39,972 nt of DNA, from contig JAFRWY010000054.1 of NCBI GenBank assembly GCA_017437905.1, positions 1 through 39,972 of the forward strand, in the 5' to 3' direction. The notes beneath the pieces are model-generated. The model was not told where the DNA came from. It was given only the letters and a program-made list of their open reading frames with translations, and searched no databases. This DNA comes from Eubacterium sp. Its GTDB lineage: Bacteria > Bacillota > Clostridia > Lachnospirales > Lachnospiraceae. This document shows, piece after piece, positions 1 through 8,940 of this stretch. Made by a program: the position numbers and the translations under genes. Position 1 is the first letter of the stretch. Every line of letters starts with the position of its first letter.

Positions 1-3000
1 CTGATGACGGACTTACTGTTCTGGATTCCAAGATGAAGGCCGTAAAGAATGACCTGACGGAGTTCCTGAAGGGAGCCAGCGTTAAGGACGTGATGCGTGA
101 CTCCAAAGGAAATATCTGGGTCTCCACCTCCAGACGATACGGTATTGTTCAATATACGCCCACGGGTGAAGTGCACCCTTACGGCAGGCCCATGGTCCTT
201 CCGACAAATCAGGTCAATACAGCGCTGGAACTGAAGGACGGAACCATTGCGGTTGCAACGGAAGAGGGGATCAGCATCCTCGGAGAAGACTATGAGCCGG
301 TACGGAGCTTCACACGTGCGGAAGGACTGGAGTATCCCAATATCAACTGTCTCTATCAGGATAAGGAGGGACGGCTTTTTGCCGGATCTGACGGCGGAGG
401 ACTGTATATCATCGAAGGCGACAGGATCCGTGATCTGACGGAAGAGGACGGACTGACTTCCAATGTGGTGACCTGTATCACCCCGGGGAAGGAAGGCCTC
501 TGGATCGGAACGGATAACGGGGTGTCCCTTTTCTCCGAAAGCATCCGTGCGATCAGTAATATTGATTTTTCAAATAACGTATATGACATCCTGACGGAAG
601 AGTCGGAAGAGGGCGATGTGGTATGGATCATCGGATCCAAGGGTGTTCTTATGACCACGGAATCGGAGCTTGTGGGAACGGAAGGCGTCAAAGGACGTTA
701 TCTTGCCCAGGGAGACGGACTGGCCGCCAGCCTGAACCTGTATTCACACTCCGTCATCAATGATCATATCCTGTATCTATGCAGTGATCAGGGGATCTAT
801 ATGCTTCCGACGGATAATATCATCGTAAATGACAAGGCTCCGAAGCTGACGGTTTCGGAGATCAATGTGGATGATAAAGAATATCATTTCGATCAGATCG
901 GCGGAAGCCTGAAGATCCCGGCGGATACACAGAGAATGTCCATCTCCTTTGCGGTCCTCAGTTTTACGAACCGTGAAAATATCCAGGTGGAGTATAAACT
1001 GGAAGGCTTTGACAGCAATCCGATCACCATCAGCCCCCAGGACCCCATGCAGGCCGTATATACGAACCTGGAGGGAGGAACCTATACCTTTACGGTACGG
1101 GCCATGAACGGAGACGGTGTATCCAGTGAGCAGGATATTACATTTACCATCGAGAAGGAATTCGGTTTCTTCGAGAAATCTTCCGTAAAGATCCTGTTCC
1201 TTTCACTTCTGGCCGTGCTTGTTCTTTCCGTGACCCTGGGACTCATCTGGTTCCAGCACCGGGTGACCGGACAGAACCGGGAGATCGAGAAGCTGGAGAA
1301 GGAGCATGAAGTGGCGGTGAAGTCCAGTACGGCAAAGACGGACTTCCTTGCCCATATGAGTAACGAGATCAAGACTCCGATCCATGCGATCATCAGTCTG
1401 GCGGAGAATCTGCAGCATGAAGACAGCCAGGAAACACGGGACCAGAGCTTAAAGGCCATCGTGGATTCCGGTCAGGATATCCTGGGAAAGGTGGATGAGA
1501 CCATCCAGCTGGCCCGTCTGGAGGCAGGAAAGGAATCCGCTTCGGAGGCACCGTATTCCATCACTACTCTGGTGTGTGACATCTCCGACAGCATGATCAA
1601 CCGTCTGGCGGACCGGCCGGTCCGTTTCCTGGTGGATCTGGGTGAGAATATCCCGGACATCATGATCGGCGATTTCGACAAGATCAAGCGGATCCTGGAG
1701 ATCATTACGGATAATGCACAGAAATACACAAAGGAAGGCACCATCACACTCTTTGTGGACTGCTACCAGAATATGGAGCCGAACGGGAAGGATACGCTGT
1801 TCTTCAGCGTCTCCGATACGGGTGTCGGTATCCAGAAGGACCGTCTGCAGCATATCTTTGAGGTGTATAATATCGCGGACAATAAAAAACAGACCGGATA
1901 TACCGGAAGCGGGATCAGCCTTGCCATAGCCAAGAAACTGACGGAGATCATGGACGGAGAACTGGATGTGGAAAGCACCTACGGTGCCGGCTCCACATTT
2001 ACCGTGTCCCTCCGGCAGAAGCGGCCGGAAGGAGATGTGGTTCCCGTGGTGACGGATCCGGAGATCCTGGAACGCGTGACGCGGGAAGAAGCGGAGAAGA
2101 TGCAGCTTTCCGAGACGAGTGTCCTTCTGGTGGATGATATCGAGATCGGAAGAACGGTTGCCCTGGGCGTGCTGAAGCAGCTGGATATCCGGGCGGATGT
2201 GGCATCCTCAGGGGTCGGAGCCGTGGATATGGTGATGAACGGGAACTATGACATGGTATTCCTGGATCTCTCCATGCCGGTAATGAGCGGAGAGGATGCG
2301 CTGCATGAAATCCGGGAACTGGAGAAAGAAGGGATCGCCGATCTGCCCATCATAGCCATGACCGACGATGCGATCCGTGAGGATTACGACCGGCTGATCG
2401 AGACGGGATTTACGGATGTGATCGTGAAGCCTCTGGATCTTGTGACTCTGGCCACCATGGCCAAGAAGTATCTCCCCATGGAGCAGATCAGGTATCGTTC
2501 CGTAAATCTCAGCGGTTATACAAATGAGTCCCGTTTCCGTGAAGGACTTGAGAGTCTCCAGGGACTTCTGGATGTGGCCGGGACGCTGGAGAGGATCGGC
2601 GGAAGCGTTGAGGTTTATAACAGGATCATCAGTACCTTCTACAATCAGAACAAGAATGCGCCGGAAGAACTGCAGGCCAAGTTCGGAAAGAATTTCCGGG
2701 CATTCCGTACCAGGCTGCACAGCACCCGTACGGGAGCACAGAATATCGGTGCGGTGGAGATCGTAAATCTGATCTCACGTCTGGATGCGGCGATCAATAT
2801 CAATAATAAGGGATATGTAAGAGACAATCTGCCTTCCCTGATCCGGATGCTGGAAGAGGTCCTGAATGCGGTGGCAGCCTATCTTGAATTCGCAGTCGGA
2901 AAACAGGAACTGACGGACAGTGAGGCGGATGAGGTGGAATTAACGTTCCAGACCTTACCGGATACCGCGCCATCTGATGATGCATCAACCAAGGCTCCGG

Positions 3001-3242
3001 AACAGAAGGAGGAGCCGGTGCTGCGTGACCGTGTGGATGCGGATACCCTGGACCGGATCAGTAAGGAAGCAAAGGCCGGAAATATCGAAGGCCTTGTGGG
3101 CGAACTGGAGCTTTTGGCGGAAGACCGTTTCGGAACGGAAGATACGGAATTCCTGCAGGCTCTGGCGGATCAGGTGCGGGAGCAGAATATGGATGCGATC
3201 CTGGACATGATCGACACCTACCGGGCTCTGAAGAAGGGGTAG
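1..3242 (+). CDS. hybrid two-component sensor histidine kinase/response regulator with HPt (5' partial)
   Basis: The frame is open from base 3, so the true start lies outside the window; residue numbers here count from the ATG at 33. The N-terminal third has repeated motifs such as EEGISIL, DNGVSLF and DQGIYML, typical of Reg_prop two-component propeller repeats. A Y_Y_Y-like Ig domain follows (about 285-375), then one membrane segment (about 387-407). The histidine-kinase core has His441 in HMSNEIKTP, an N box at about 560 (DNAQKYT) and DTGVGI at about 595. The receiver has phospho-acceptor Asp745 in FLDLSMPVMSG and Lys in VKPLD. A C-terminal HPt-like domain has His896 in LHSTRTGAQNIGA. The layout predicts an extracytoplasmic ligand sensor that relays phosphate His-Asp-His. 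No DNA-binding domain or partner gene is visible downstream; the ligand is unknown. Confidence 0.93.
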   Translation, partial: DDGLTVLDSKMKAVKNDLTEFLKGASVKDVMRDSKGNIWVSTSRRYGIVQYTPTGEVHPYGRPMVLPTNQVNTALELKDGTIAVATEEGISILGEDYEPVRSFTRAEGLEYPNINCLYQDKEGRLFAGSDGGGLYIIEGDRIRDLTEEDGLTSNVVTCITPGKEGLWIGTDNGVSLFSESIRAISNIDFSNNVYDILTEESEEGDVVWIIGSKGVLMTTESELVGTEGVKGRYLAQGDGLAASLNLYSHSVINDHILYLCSDQGIYMLPTDNIIVNDKAPKLTVSEINVDDKEYHFDQIGGSLKIPADTQRMSISFAVLSFTNRENIQVEYKLEGFDSNPITISPQDPMQAVYTNLEGGTYTFTVRAMNGDGVSSEQDITFTIEKEFGFFEKSSVKILFLSLLAVLVLSVTLGLIWFQHRVTGQNREIEKLEKEHEVAVKSSTAKTDFLAHMSNEIKTPIHAIISLAENLQHEDSQETRDQSLKAIVDSGQDILGKVDETIQLARLEAGKESASEAPYSITTLVCDISDSMINRLADRPVRFLVDLGENIPDIMIGDFDKIKRILEIITDNAQKYTKEGTITLFVDCYQNMEPNGKDTLFFSVSDTGVGIQKDRLQHIFEVYNIADNKKQTGYTGSGISLAIAKKLTEIMDGELDVESTYGAGSTFTVSLRQKRPEGDVVPVVTDPEILERVTREEAEKMQLSETSVLLVDDIEIGRTVALGVLKQLDIRADVASSGVGAVDMVMNGNYDMVFLDLSMPVMSGEDALHEIRELEKEGIADLPIIAMTDDAIREDYDRLIETGFTDVIVKPLDLVTLATMAKKYLPMEQIRYRSVNLSGYTNESRFREGLESLQGLLDVAGTLERIGGSVEVYNRIISTFYNQNKNAPEELQAKFGKNFRAFRTRLHSTRTGAQNIGAVEIVNLISRLDAAININNKGYVRDNLPSLIRMLEEVLNAVAAYLEFAVGKQELTDSEADEVELTFQTLPDTAPSDDASTKAPEQKEEPVLRDRVDADTLDRISKEAKAGNIEGLVGELELLAEDRFGTEDTEFLQALADQVREQNMDAILDMIDTYRALKKG

Positions 3243-3267
3243 GTTGTGTCATAAGAAATCATCGGAT

Positions 3268-3291
3268 GATTGTATTAAATTTTATACAATC
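3268..3291. repeat. short inverted repeat GATTGTAT-N8-ATACAATC
   Basis: Two perfect 8-base arms (3268-3275 and 3284-3291) separated by an AT-only spacer lie just after the sensor kinase stop. This could be a regulator site for the downstream pan operon or a weak hairpin. There is no T-run, so a terminator role is unlikely. Confidence 0.4.
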
Positions 3292-3308
3292 GAAATGTAA
3301 AAATATGC

Positions 3309-3338
3309 TTTACAAAAAGGGTACAGTTCCGATATACT
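3309..3338 (+). promoter_or_regulatory. possible promoter of the pantothenate operon
   Basis: TTTACA (3309-3314) and TATACT (3333-3338) are separated by 18 bases. They lie upstream of the first pan-cluster gene with no better candidate in the gap. The left arm of a long inverted repeat (3316-3328) fills the spacer, so repression by looping or steric block is conceivable. The match is moderate. Confidence 0.4.
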
Positions 3339-3374
3339 CACTTTGGATGGTATTCGGAAGAAACTGTACCCTTT
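3316..3374. terminator. long inverted repeat: terminator of the sensor kinase gene or promoter-spanning operator
   Basis: Thirteen-base perfect arms AAAGGGTACAGTT (3316-3328) and AACTGTACCCTTT (3362-3374) are extended inward by CCGATA/TATTCGG. The following sequence is only weakly T-rich (TTTAAAATTT), so terminator function is plausible but imperfect. The repeat also straddles the candidate promoter at 3309-3338. Confidence 0.5.
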
Positions 3375-3452
3375 AAAATTTCATAGGAAGCACGCATCGA
3401 TTACTTATTCATGGACCGTAAATCGGCCTTACATGGAGAAGGAGGTGATCGT

Positions 3453-4316
3453 ATGAAGATTGGATTTTATGGTGCCGGCCGGGTCGGTTGTACCCTTGGC
3501 AGGTATTTCACGGAGCACGGTCTTTCGGTTACGGGATTCTACAACCGGACGAGAGAACGGGCAGAGGAAGCGGCACGATGGACCGATACTTGCAGCTACG
3601 ACTCAGTTCGCAGTTTACTTCTTGAAAATGATGCGTTGTTTCTGACAGTCAGTGATCAGGCGATTCCTTCTGCCGTGGAGGAACTCATGCGTTCAGGATC
3701 ACTTTCGGGTAAGCTCCTCGTCCACTGTAGTGGTGCGCTTTCCTCCGATGTCTTTGTCGGAACCGGAGCATTTGGTTATTCCATCCATCCCCTTTATGCA
3801 ATTTCAGATCGTGAAAAAGCTTATGAAACTCTTTCCAATGCTTTTTTTACCGTGGAAGGAGATCCGCAGTATCTGGACTTCTGGTGCAGAACACTTACGG
3901 ATATCGGCCTTACCTGCCGTACCCTCGGCAAAGAAGAGAAGACACGGTATCATGCAGCGGCAGTCATGGCCAGCAATCTGGTCTGCGGATTATATGCTGC
4001 GGCTGCAAAGGAGCTGAGGACCTGCGGATTTACGCCGGAGGAGGCGGATCAGGCACTGGCCGGCCTCTTTCTGGATAACGCCCGGGGCATTGCGGAAAAA
4101 GGCCCGGTGGGCCAGCTGACAGGGCCGCTGGAACGCGGCGATGCATCTACGGTAAGGGGCCATCTGGCAGTCCTTCAGGGAGAGCAGAGAGACCTGTATC
4201 TTCGATTGTCCCGCCAGGTGCTGGAGATCGCAGAGAAGAAAAATCCGGACAGGGATTATACGGAACTGAACATATTGACAGGCAGATTTGAAGAGAAGGA
4301 GGGATCGGACGTATGA
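3453..4316 (+). CDS. Rossmann-like/DUF2520 oxidoreductase, probable PanG-type ketopantoate reductase
   Basis: The 287-residue protein opens with a Rossmann nucleotide-binding motif ([13 protein letters not shown]) and continues as a helical dimerisation domain of the DUF2520 type. I chose the ATG at 3453 because a perfect AGGAGGTGATC site precedes it; an in-frame ATG at 3411 has no ribosome site. The stop overlaps the panB start (ATGA), so the two are translationally coupled. The cluster has panB, panC, panD and coaBC but no canonical panE or ilvC. Family members of this kind (PanG) reduce 2-dehydropantoate to pantoate with NADPH, the step between PanB and PanC. The ketopantoate reductase role therefore rests on family plus position; an unrelated NADP oxidoreductase remains possible. 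Confidence 0.85.
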   Translation: MKIGFYGAGRVGCTLGRYFTEHGLSVTGFYNRTRERAEEAARWTDTCSYDSVRSLLLENDALFLTVSDQAIPSAVEELMRSGSLSGKLLVHCSGALSSDVFVGTGAFGYSIHPLYAISDREKAYETLSNAFFTVEGDPQYLDFWCRTLTDIGLTCRTLGKEEKTRYHAAAVMASNLVCGLYAAAAKELRTCGFTPEEADQALAGLFLDNARGIAEKGPVGQLTGPLERGDASTVRGHLAVLQGEQRDLYLRLSRQVLEIAEKKNPDRDYTELNILTGRFEEKEGSDV

Positions 4317-5164
4317 AAAACACGGTTGTTACATTTCAGCAGATGAAGGATAAGGGCGAGCGGATTTCCATGCTTACCGCCTATGATTATTCCACGGCAA
4401 AACTGGAGGACAGTGCAGGGATCAACGGGATCCTGGTGGGAGATTCTCTCGGAAATGTGATACTGGGGTATCCGGACACCATTTCCGTTACCATGGAGGA
4501 TATGATCCGTCACGGTGCGGCGGTATCCCGCGGTGCGGAGAATTCACTGGTGTTGATCGATATGCCGTTCATGTCCTATCAGGCATCGGTCTATGATGCG
4601 GTTATGAATGCAGGGCGTCTGATGAAGGAAGGACGCGGCCAGGCTGTGAAGCTGGAAGGCGGCGAGGAGGTTTGCCCGCAGATCAAAGCCATCTCCCAGG
4701 CAAGCATTCCGGTTATGGCACATCTGGGACTTACACCCCAGTCCATCAATGTATTCGGCGGCTTCAAGTCCCAGGCGAAGGAACTGGAACCCGCAAAGAA
4801 GCTGATCCGTGACGCGCTGGCGGTACAGGAGGCAGGAGCATTTGCGGTGACACTGGAATGTGTACCTGCAAAACTGGCGGAGATCGTGACGAAGATGCTC
4901 CGGATCCCCACCATCGGCATCGGTGCCGGTGCGGGTTGTGACGGACAGATCCTGGTATATGCGGATATGCTGGCTATGTTCAGTGATTTCCGTCCGAAAT
5001 TCGTAAAGGCATTCGCCAATGTGGGCGAGGTCATGAAGGAAGGCTTCCGGGCGTACGATGAGGAAGTGAAGGCCGGCAGTTATCCCGCAGAGGAGCACAC
5101 CTATCCCATGGAGGATGAGGTCTACGGTGCCATCGAGGCCTATGCAAATGAGATCATAAAATAG
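4313..5164 (+). CDS. panB: 3-methyl-2-oxobutanoate hydroxymethyltransferase
   Basis: At 283 residues this is full length for PanB, a cytosolic TIM-barrel enzyme that moves a hydroxymethyl group from 5,10-methylene-THF to 2-oxoisovalerate, giving ketopantoate. Visible family landmarks are [12 protein letters not shown] near the N-terminus, the metal-binding [12 protein letters not shown] segment, VKLEGG, the [11 protein letters not shown] segment and [18 protein letters not shown]. The start overlaps the previous stop by four bases, and GGAGGG lies upstream. It is the second gene of the pan operon. Confidence 0.97.
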   Translation: MKNTVVTFQQMKDKGERISMLTAYDYSTAKLEDSAGINGILVGDSLGNVILGYPDTISVTMEDMIRHGAAVSRGAENSLVLIDMPFMSYQASVYDAVMNAGRLMKEGRGQAVKLEGGEEVCPQIKAISQASIPVMAHLGLTPQSINVFGGFKSQAKELEPAKKLIRDALAVQEAGAFAVTLECVPAKLAEIVTKMLRIPTIGIGAGAGCDGQILVYADMLAMFSDFRPKFVKAFANVGEVMKEGFRAYDEEVKAGSYPAEEHTYPMEDEVYGAIEAYANEIIK

Positions 5165-5171
5165 GGATGTG

Positions 5172-5192
5172 GCATCCTGAGCGAAGAATCTT
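5172..5192 (+). repeat. dispersed CATCCTGAGCGAAG repeat, copy 1
   Basis: The panB-panC gap holds CATCCTGAGCGAAGAATCT, a short form of the motif seen again at 14977, 32645 and 34191. It sits inside the operon, so it is probably transcribed. Confidence 0.5.
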
Positions 5193-5229
5193 ATCATCCG
5201 CGGAACATAAAATTATAAAGGAGATCAGT

Positions 5230-6081
5230 ATGAAAATCGTATCTACAGTTGCAGAAGTAAGAGAAATCGTTAAGGGCTGGAGAGCCGCAGGAGAGACGGT
5301 AGGTCTCGTTCCCACCATGGGCTTCCTGCATGCAGGCCATCAGAGCCTGATCGCTGCCAGCGTAAAGGGAAATGATCATACCGTGGTCAGTGTATTCGTA
5401 AATCCGACCCAGTTCGGACCGAATGAGGATCTGGCAAGCTATCCGAGAGATCTGGACCGGGATGCAGCCCTTTGTGAGAGCACCGGCGCCGATGTGATCT
5501 TTCATCCGGAACCCGCGGAGATGTATCCCGAAGGGTTCGTCTCCTTCGTGGATATGAACGGTCTTACCAATCATCTGTGCGGACTGTCCCGGCCGGTACA
5601 TTTCCGCGGTGTATGTACCGTTGTATCCAAACTGTTCAACATCGTGCAGCCGGATCATGCATACTTCGGACAGAAGGATGCACAGCAGCTGGCGGTGGTA
5701 AAGCGCATGGTGAAGGATCTGAACATGCCGCTGGAGATTGTGGGATGCCCCATCGTTCGTGAGGCGGACGGTCTGGCCATGAGTTCCCGGAACACCTACA
5801 TGAACGCGGAGGAGCGGAAAGCGGCCCTGATCCTGTCCCAGTCCATCCGTCTCGGTGAGCAGATGGTGAAGGACGGAGAGCGGGATGCAAATGTGGTTAA
5901 ATCCGCCATGACAGCCCTGATCGAATCCGAGCCCATGGCTGAGATCGATTATGTAGAGGTAGTGGACGGTCTGACCATGGAATCCATTGACACCATTAAG
6001 GGAGATATCCTCTGCGCCATTGCCGTTAAGATCAACAATAAGGTTCGTCTGATCGACAACTTTATCGCAGAAGTGGAGTAG
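5230..6081 (+). CDS. panC: pantothenate synthetase (pantoate-beta-alanine ligase)
   Basis: The 283-residue enzyme joins pantoate to beta-alanine through a pantoyl-adenylate. It shows the nucleotidyltransferase signature [10 protein letters not shown] at about residues 28-37, [24 protein letters not shown] and the KMSKS-like AMSSRN loop. The start at 5230 is set by AAAGGAGATC eight bases upstream; the frame extends further 5' but without a ribosome site. It lies between panB and panD, whose products supply its two substrates. Confidence 0.97.
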   Translation: MKIVSTVAEVREIVKGWRAAGETVGLVPTMGFLHAGHQSLIAASVKGNDHTVVSVFVNPTQFGPNEDLASYPRDLDRDAALCESTGADVIFHPEPAEMYPEGFVSFVDMNGLTNHLCGLSRPVHFRGVCTVVSKLFNIVQPDHAYFGQKDAQQLAVVKRMVKDLNMPLEIVGCPIVREADGLAMSSRNTYMNAEERKAALILSQSIRLGEQMVKDGERDANVVKSAMTALIESEPMAEIDYVEVVDGLTMESIDTIKGDILCAIAVKINNKVRLIDNFIAEVE

Positions 6082-6136
6082 AAAAGGTGGCGGGAGCATT
6101 CTCCCGGGAAAGTTTATAAAAGAACGGAGAAATAAT

Positions 6137-6562
6137 ATGCTGATCAATGTATTAAAGAGTAAGATCCACAGGGCAACCGTAACCCAGGCCGAACTGAACT
6201 ATGTGGGAAGCATCACCATCGACCAGGAACTGATGGATTCTGCAGGTCTGATCGAGTATGAGAAGGTTCAGGTCGTAGATATTGATAACGGTGCACGTCT
6301 GGAAACCTATGTGATCGCAGGCGATGCCGGCTCCGGCGTGATCTGTCTGAATGGTGCGGCAGCCCGCTGCGTAGCTACCGGTGACCGGGTGATCATCATG
6401 AACTATGCCATGATGACACCGGAGGAGTTTGCGGAGAATCCGCCGCGCGTGATCTTCGTGGATTGTGAGAATCATGTGATCCGCTCCACCCGTTATGAGA
6501 AGCACGGGACTCTTGAGGATATGCCGGAAGACGAAGACGGCACGGACGGTATTGAAGAGTAG
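6137..6562 (+). CDS. panD: aspartate 1-decarboxylase proenzyme
   Basis: PanD makes beta-alanine from aspartate using a pyruvoyl group formed by self-cleavage between Gly24 and Ser25. Here residues 24-25 are exactly Gly-Ser, in YVGSITID. Tyr58 of the family motif ([11 protein letters not shown]) and the NGAAAR segment are also present. At 141 residues it is somewhat longer than typical (about 126) because of an acidic tail ending [17 protein letters not shown] precedes the start. No PanZ-like maturation factor is visible, which is usual outside enterobacteria. Confidence 0.97.
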   Translation: MLINVLKSKIHRATVTQAELNYVGSITIDQELMDSAGLIEYEKVQVVDIDNGARLETYVIAGDAGSGVICLNGAAARCVATGDRVIIMNYAMMTPEEFAENPPRVIFVDCENHVIRSTRYEKHGTLEDMPEDEDGTDGIEE

Positions 6563-6620
6563 TAAGGGATTCTCCTGACGGTTGTTCGGAGTTTAGGTCC
6601 GTTAATATGGAGGAATGATT

Positions 6621-7841
6621 ATGCTGACAGGAAAGAATATCCTGCTGGGCGTATCCGGCGGGATCGCAGCCTATAAGATGGCAAATGTGGCCAGCATGCT
6701 GACGAAGCTGCATGCGGACGTGCATGTGATGATGACACGGAATGCAACGCATTTTATACCCCCGCAGACCTTTGAGGTACTGACCAAGAATAAAGTATAT
6801 CTGGATACCTTCGATGAAGCGCCGGATGATGCGGTGCATGTGCCGCATATTTCCCTGGGAACGGGAGCGGATTGTATCCTCATCGCACCGGCCACCGCAA
6901 ATGTGATCGGTAAGATCGCAAACGGCATTGCGGATGATATGCTTACCACCACAGTTCTTCCCGCACGCTGCCCGATCCTGGTATGCCCCTCCATGAATGT
7001 CTACATGCTGGAGAACCCCATCGTGCAGGATAATATCGGGAAACTGAAGCGCTTCGGCTATCAGATCATTGAGCCGGATGAGGGATATCTTGCCTGCGGC
7101 TATGAAGGAAAGGGAAAGCTTCCGAAGGAAGAGGAACTGGTGGAGCGTATACTGCTGGCCTGTGCCTGCGAAAAGGATCTTTCCGGAAAGCATGTGGTGG
7201 TTTCCGCGGGACCGACGGAGGAACCCCTGGATCCGATCCGTGTGATCACGAATCATTCTTCAGGCAAAATGGGATATGCGCTGGCGAAGGCGGCAGCATA
7301 CCGCGGAGCGAAGGTTACGCTGGTTTCCGGTCCCACGGCGCTGGAAAAGCCCATCGGAGTGGAACGGGTGGACATCCATACCGCGGAAGAAATGTACCAG
7401 GCGGTCACATCCGCAGCCGAAACGGCGGATATCGTGGTCATGGCTGCGGCAGTGGCGGATTATACACCGGCCACCGTGGCGGACCAGAAGATCAAAAAGA
7501 AGGAAGGAGACCTTTCCATTCCTCTTAAGCGGACCAAGGATATCCTGCTGTCCCTCGGACAGAATAAGCGGCAGGGACAGTTTATCTGCGGCTTCTCCAT
7601 GGAGACGGAGAATCTGCTGGAGAACTCCTCCGCCAAACTGTCGAAGAAGAATGCAGATATGATCTGTGCGAATTCCCTGACCCAGGAGGGTGCGGGTTAT
7701 CAGGTGGATACAAATATCCTGACCCTCATCACGAAGGACGGTACGGAGCAGCTTCCCATGATGTCCAAACTGGAAGCGGCGCACAGGATCTTTGACAAGA
7801 TCCTTTCCCTTCAGACACCCCGTGAGACAGAAGAAGCCTGA
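6621..7841 (+). CDS. coaBC: bifunctional phosphopantothenoylcysteine decarboxylase/synthase
   Basis: The 406-residue fusion carries out two consecutive CoA steps. The N-terminal CoaC flavoprotein half has GVSGGIAAYK, His in PHISLG, the PSMNVYM motif and the ACGYEGKGKLP substrate-clamp cysteine. The C-terminal CoaB half has SAGPTEEPLDPIRVITNHSSGKMG, AAAVADY and the KIKK lysines. The start at 6621 is seven bases after GGAGG; the ATG at 6615 is too close to that site. Being last in the pan cluster, it links pantothenate synthesis to CoA, although coaA is not in view. Confidence 0.96.
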   Translation: MLTGKNILLGVSGGIAAYKMANVASMLTKLHADVHVMMTRNATHFIPPQTFEVLTKNKVYLDTFDEAPDDAVHVPHISLGTGADCILIAPATANVIGKIANGIADDMLTTTVLPARCPILVCPSMNVYMLENPIVQDNIGKLKRFGYQIIEPDEGYLACGYEGKGKLPKEEELVERILLACACEKDLSGKHVVVSAGPTEEPLDPIRVITNHSSGKMGYALAKAAAYRGAKVTLVSGPTALEKPIGVERVDIHTAEEMYQAVTSAAETADIVVMAAAVADYTPATVADQKIKKKEGDLSIPLKRTKDILLSLGQNKRQGQFICGFSMETENLLENSSAKLSKKNADMICANSLTQEGAGYQVDTNILTLITKDGTEQLPMMSKLEAAHRIFDKILSLQTPRETEEA

Positions 7842-7843
7842 CA

Positions 7844-7872
7844 TTGAAATATCTTATGTGTTGTGATAAAAT
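7844..7872 (+). promoter_or_regulatory. pyrE promoter
   Basis: TTGAAA (7844-7849) and TAAAAT (7867-7872) are 17 bases apart with an extended TGA just before the -10. It begins three bases after the coaBC stop. Transcription would start near 7879, inside the left arm of the terminator hairpin. Confidence 0.75.
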
Positions 7873-7873
7873 A

Positions 7874-7909
7874 GGGCGTGAGTGTGAAAACTCATGCCCT
7901 TCATTTTTT
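7874..7909 (+). terminator. terminator of the pan/coaBC operon
   Basis: GGGCGTGAGT (7874-7883) pairs with ACTCATGCCC (7890-7899) with one G-U pair and is followed by TTCATTTTTT. Because the pyrE promoter starts transcription within the first arm, only read-through from coaBC would make the full hairpin. Confidence 0.75.
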
Positions 7910-7964
7910 AGGGCAGGACAGGGTTCCTGCCGGAGGGGACGCAAGTACACGGCAAGGAGGAACT

Positions 7965-8630
7965 ATGGAAGCATATAAACAGGAATTTGTTGATTTTATG
8001 CTGGACAGTCAGGTGCTCCGGTTCGGGGATTTTACCCTGAAAAGCGGACGGAAGTCCCCGTTCTTCATGAATGCGGGTCTTTATATCACCGGAACCCAGC
8101 TGATGAAACTGGGAGAGTTCTATGCAAAGGCGATCCACAACACCTACGGAGATGATTTCGATGTACTGTTCGGACCGGCTTACAAGGGAATTCCCATCAG
8201 CGTGGCAACGACCATAGCCTACAGCCGTCTTTACGGGAAGGAGATCCGTTACTGCTCCAACCGGAAGGAAGCCAAGGATCACGGAGATGCAGGTATCCTG
8301 CTGGGAAGTCCCATCCGGGACGGTGACCGGATCGTGGTGATCGAGGACGTGACCACCTCCGGGAAATCCATGGAGGAAACCATTCCCATCGTAAAGGCAC
8401 AGGGAGACGTTAAGATCGTGGGTCTTATGGTATCCCTTGACCGGTGCGAACGCGGAAAGGGCGATAAGAGCGCCTTGGCAGAGATCAGGGATCTCTACGG
8501 CTTTGATACACATGCCATCGTATCCATGAACGAGATCATCGGTTATCTGGTGGAGAAGGGTGTGATCGATGCCGAGCTGAAGGCCAGGATCGATGCATAT
8601 TATGAGCAGTACGGAGTGAAACAGGCATAG
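7965..8630 (+). CDS. pyrE: orotate phosphoribosyltransferase
   Basis: The 221-residue enzyme converts orotate and PRPP to OMP in pyrimidine synthesis. Visible motifs are FTLKSGRKSPFFMN, FGPAYKGIPI and the PRPP-binding signature RIVVIEDVTTSGKSMEE. The start at 7965 follows AAGGAGG by six bases; the frame is open back to 7878 but has no other ribosome site. The leader holds a small GGCAGGA/TCCTGCC hairpin (7912-7931). I do not see a PyrR-binding loop. Other pyr genes are not nearby. Confidence 0.96.
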   Translation: MEAYKQEFVDFMLDSQVLRFGDFTLKSGRKSPFFMNAGLYITGTQLMKLGEFYAKAIHNTYGDDFDVLFGPAYKGIPISVATTIAYSRLYGKEIRYCSNRKEAKDHGDAGILLGSPIRDGDRIVVIEDVTTSGKSMEETIPIVKAQGDVKIVGLMVSLDRCERGKGDKSALAEIRDLYGFDTHAIVSMNEIIGYLVEKGVIDAELKARIDAYYEQYGVKQA

Positions 8631-8663
8631 ACCGCAGCATTTATAGAAAGTGGAGGCAGGAAT

Positions 8664-8813
8664 ATGGAACGTGTATATAGACAGATCAAGCGTGCCGGGG
8701 GATATAATATCGCACTTGGCGTTGTACTGATCGTATCGGGGATCACTCTCGGGACCCTGAATATCGTGACCGGCGGAAAACTACTGAAGAGCAGAAAGCA
8801 GATCCTGTTCTAA
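8664..8813 (+). CDS. 49-residue single-pass membrane peptide
   Basis: The reading frame starts at an ATG six bases after GTGGAGGCAGG and ends at TAA. It encodes a basic N-terminus (MERVYRQIKRAGGY), one hydrophobic helix of about 25 residues (from NIALGVVL to NIVTGG) and a basic tail (KLLKSRKQILF). It lies 33 bases after pyrE and before a hairpin, so it is probably the last gene of that transcript. I do not know its function; the strong ribosome site and clean membrane helix argue that it is real. Confidence 0.7.
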   Translation: MERVYRQIKRAGGYNIALGVVLIVSGITLGTLNIVTGGKLLKSRKQILF

Positions 8814-8838
8814 AGTGTCGGCGAAAGATGCGTATGAA

Positions 8839-8860
8839 GCGGCAGGGGAGGCCCTGCCGC
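8839..8860 (+). terminator. hairpin terminator after the pyrE transcript
   Basis: GCGGCAGGG pairs perfectly with CCCTGCCGC around a four-base loop. The tail TTGTATGTGT is only moderately T-rich, so termination may be partial and the downstream regulator could receive read-through. Confidence 0.55.
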
Positions 8861-8940
8861 TTGTATGTGTGCAGGCAATGAGCCGTATCGGCTGCGAATA
8901 CATTTCTCATGTGTGATACGAATTGAAAGGAGAAGGTATC

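Noticed and set aside
7873-7964. PyrR attenuator before pyrE
   Set aside because: There are hairpins, but the first cannot form in RNA from the pyrE promoter and I do not see the PyrR-binding loop consensus.
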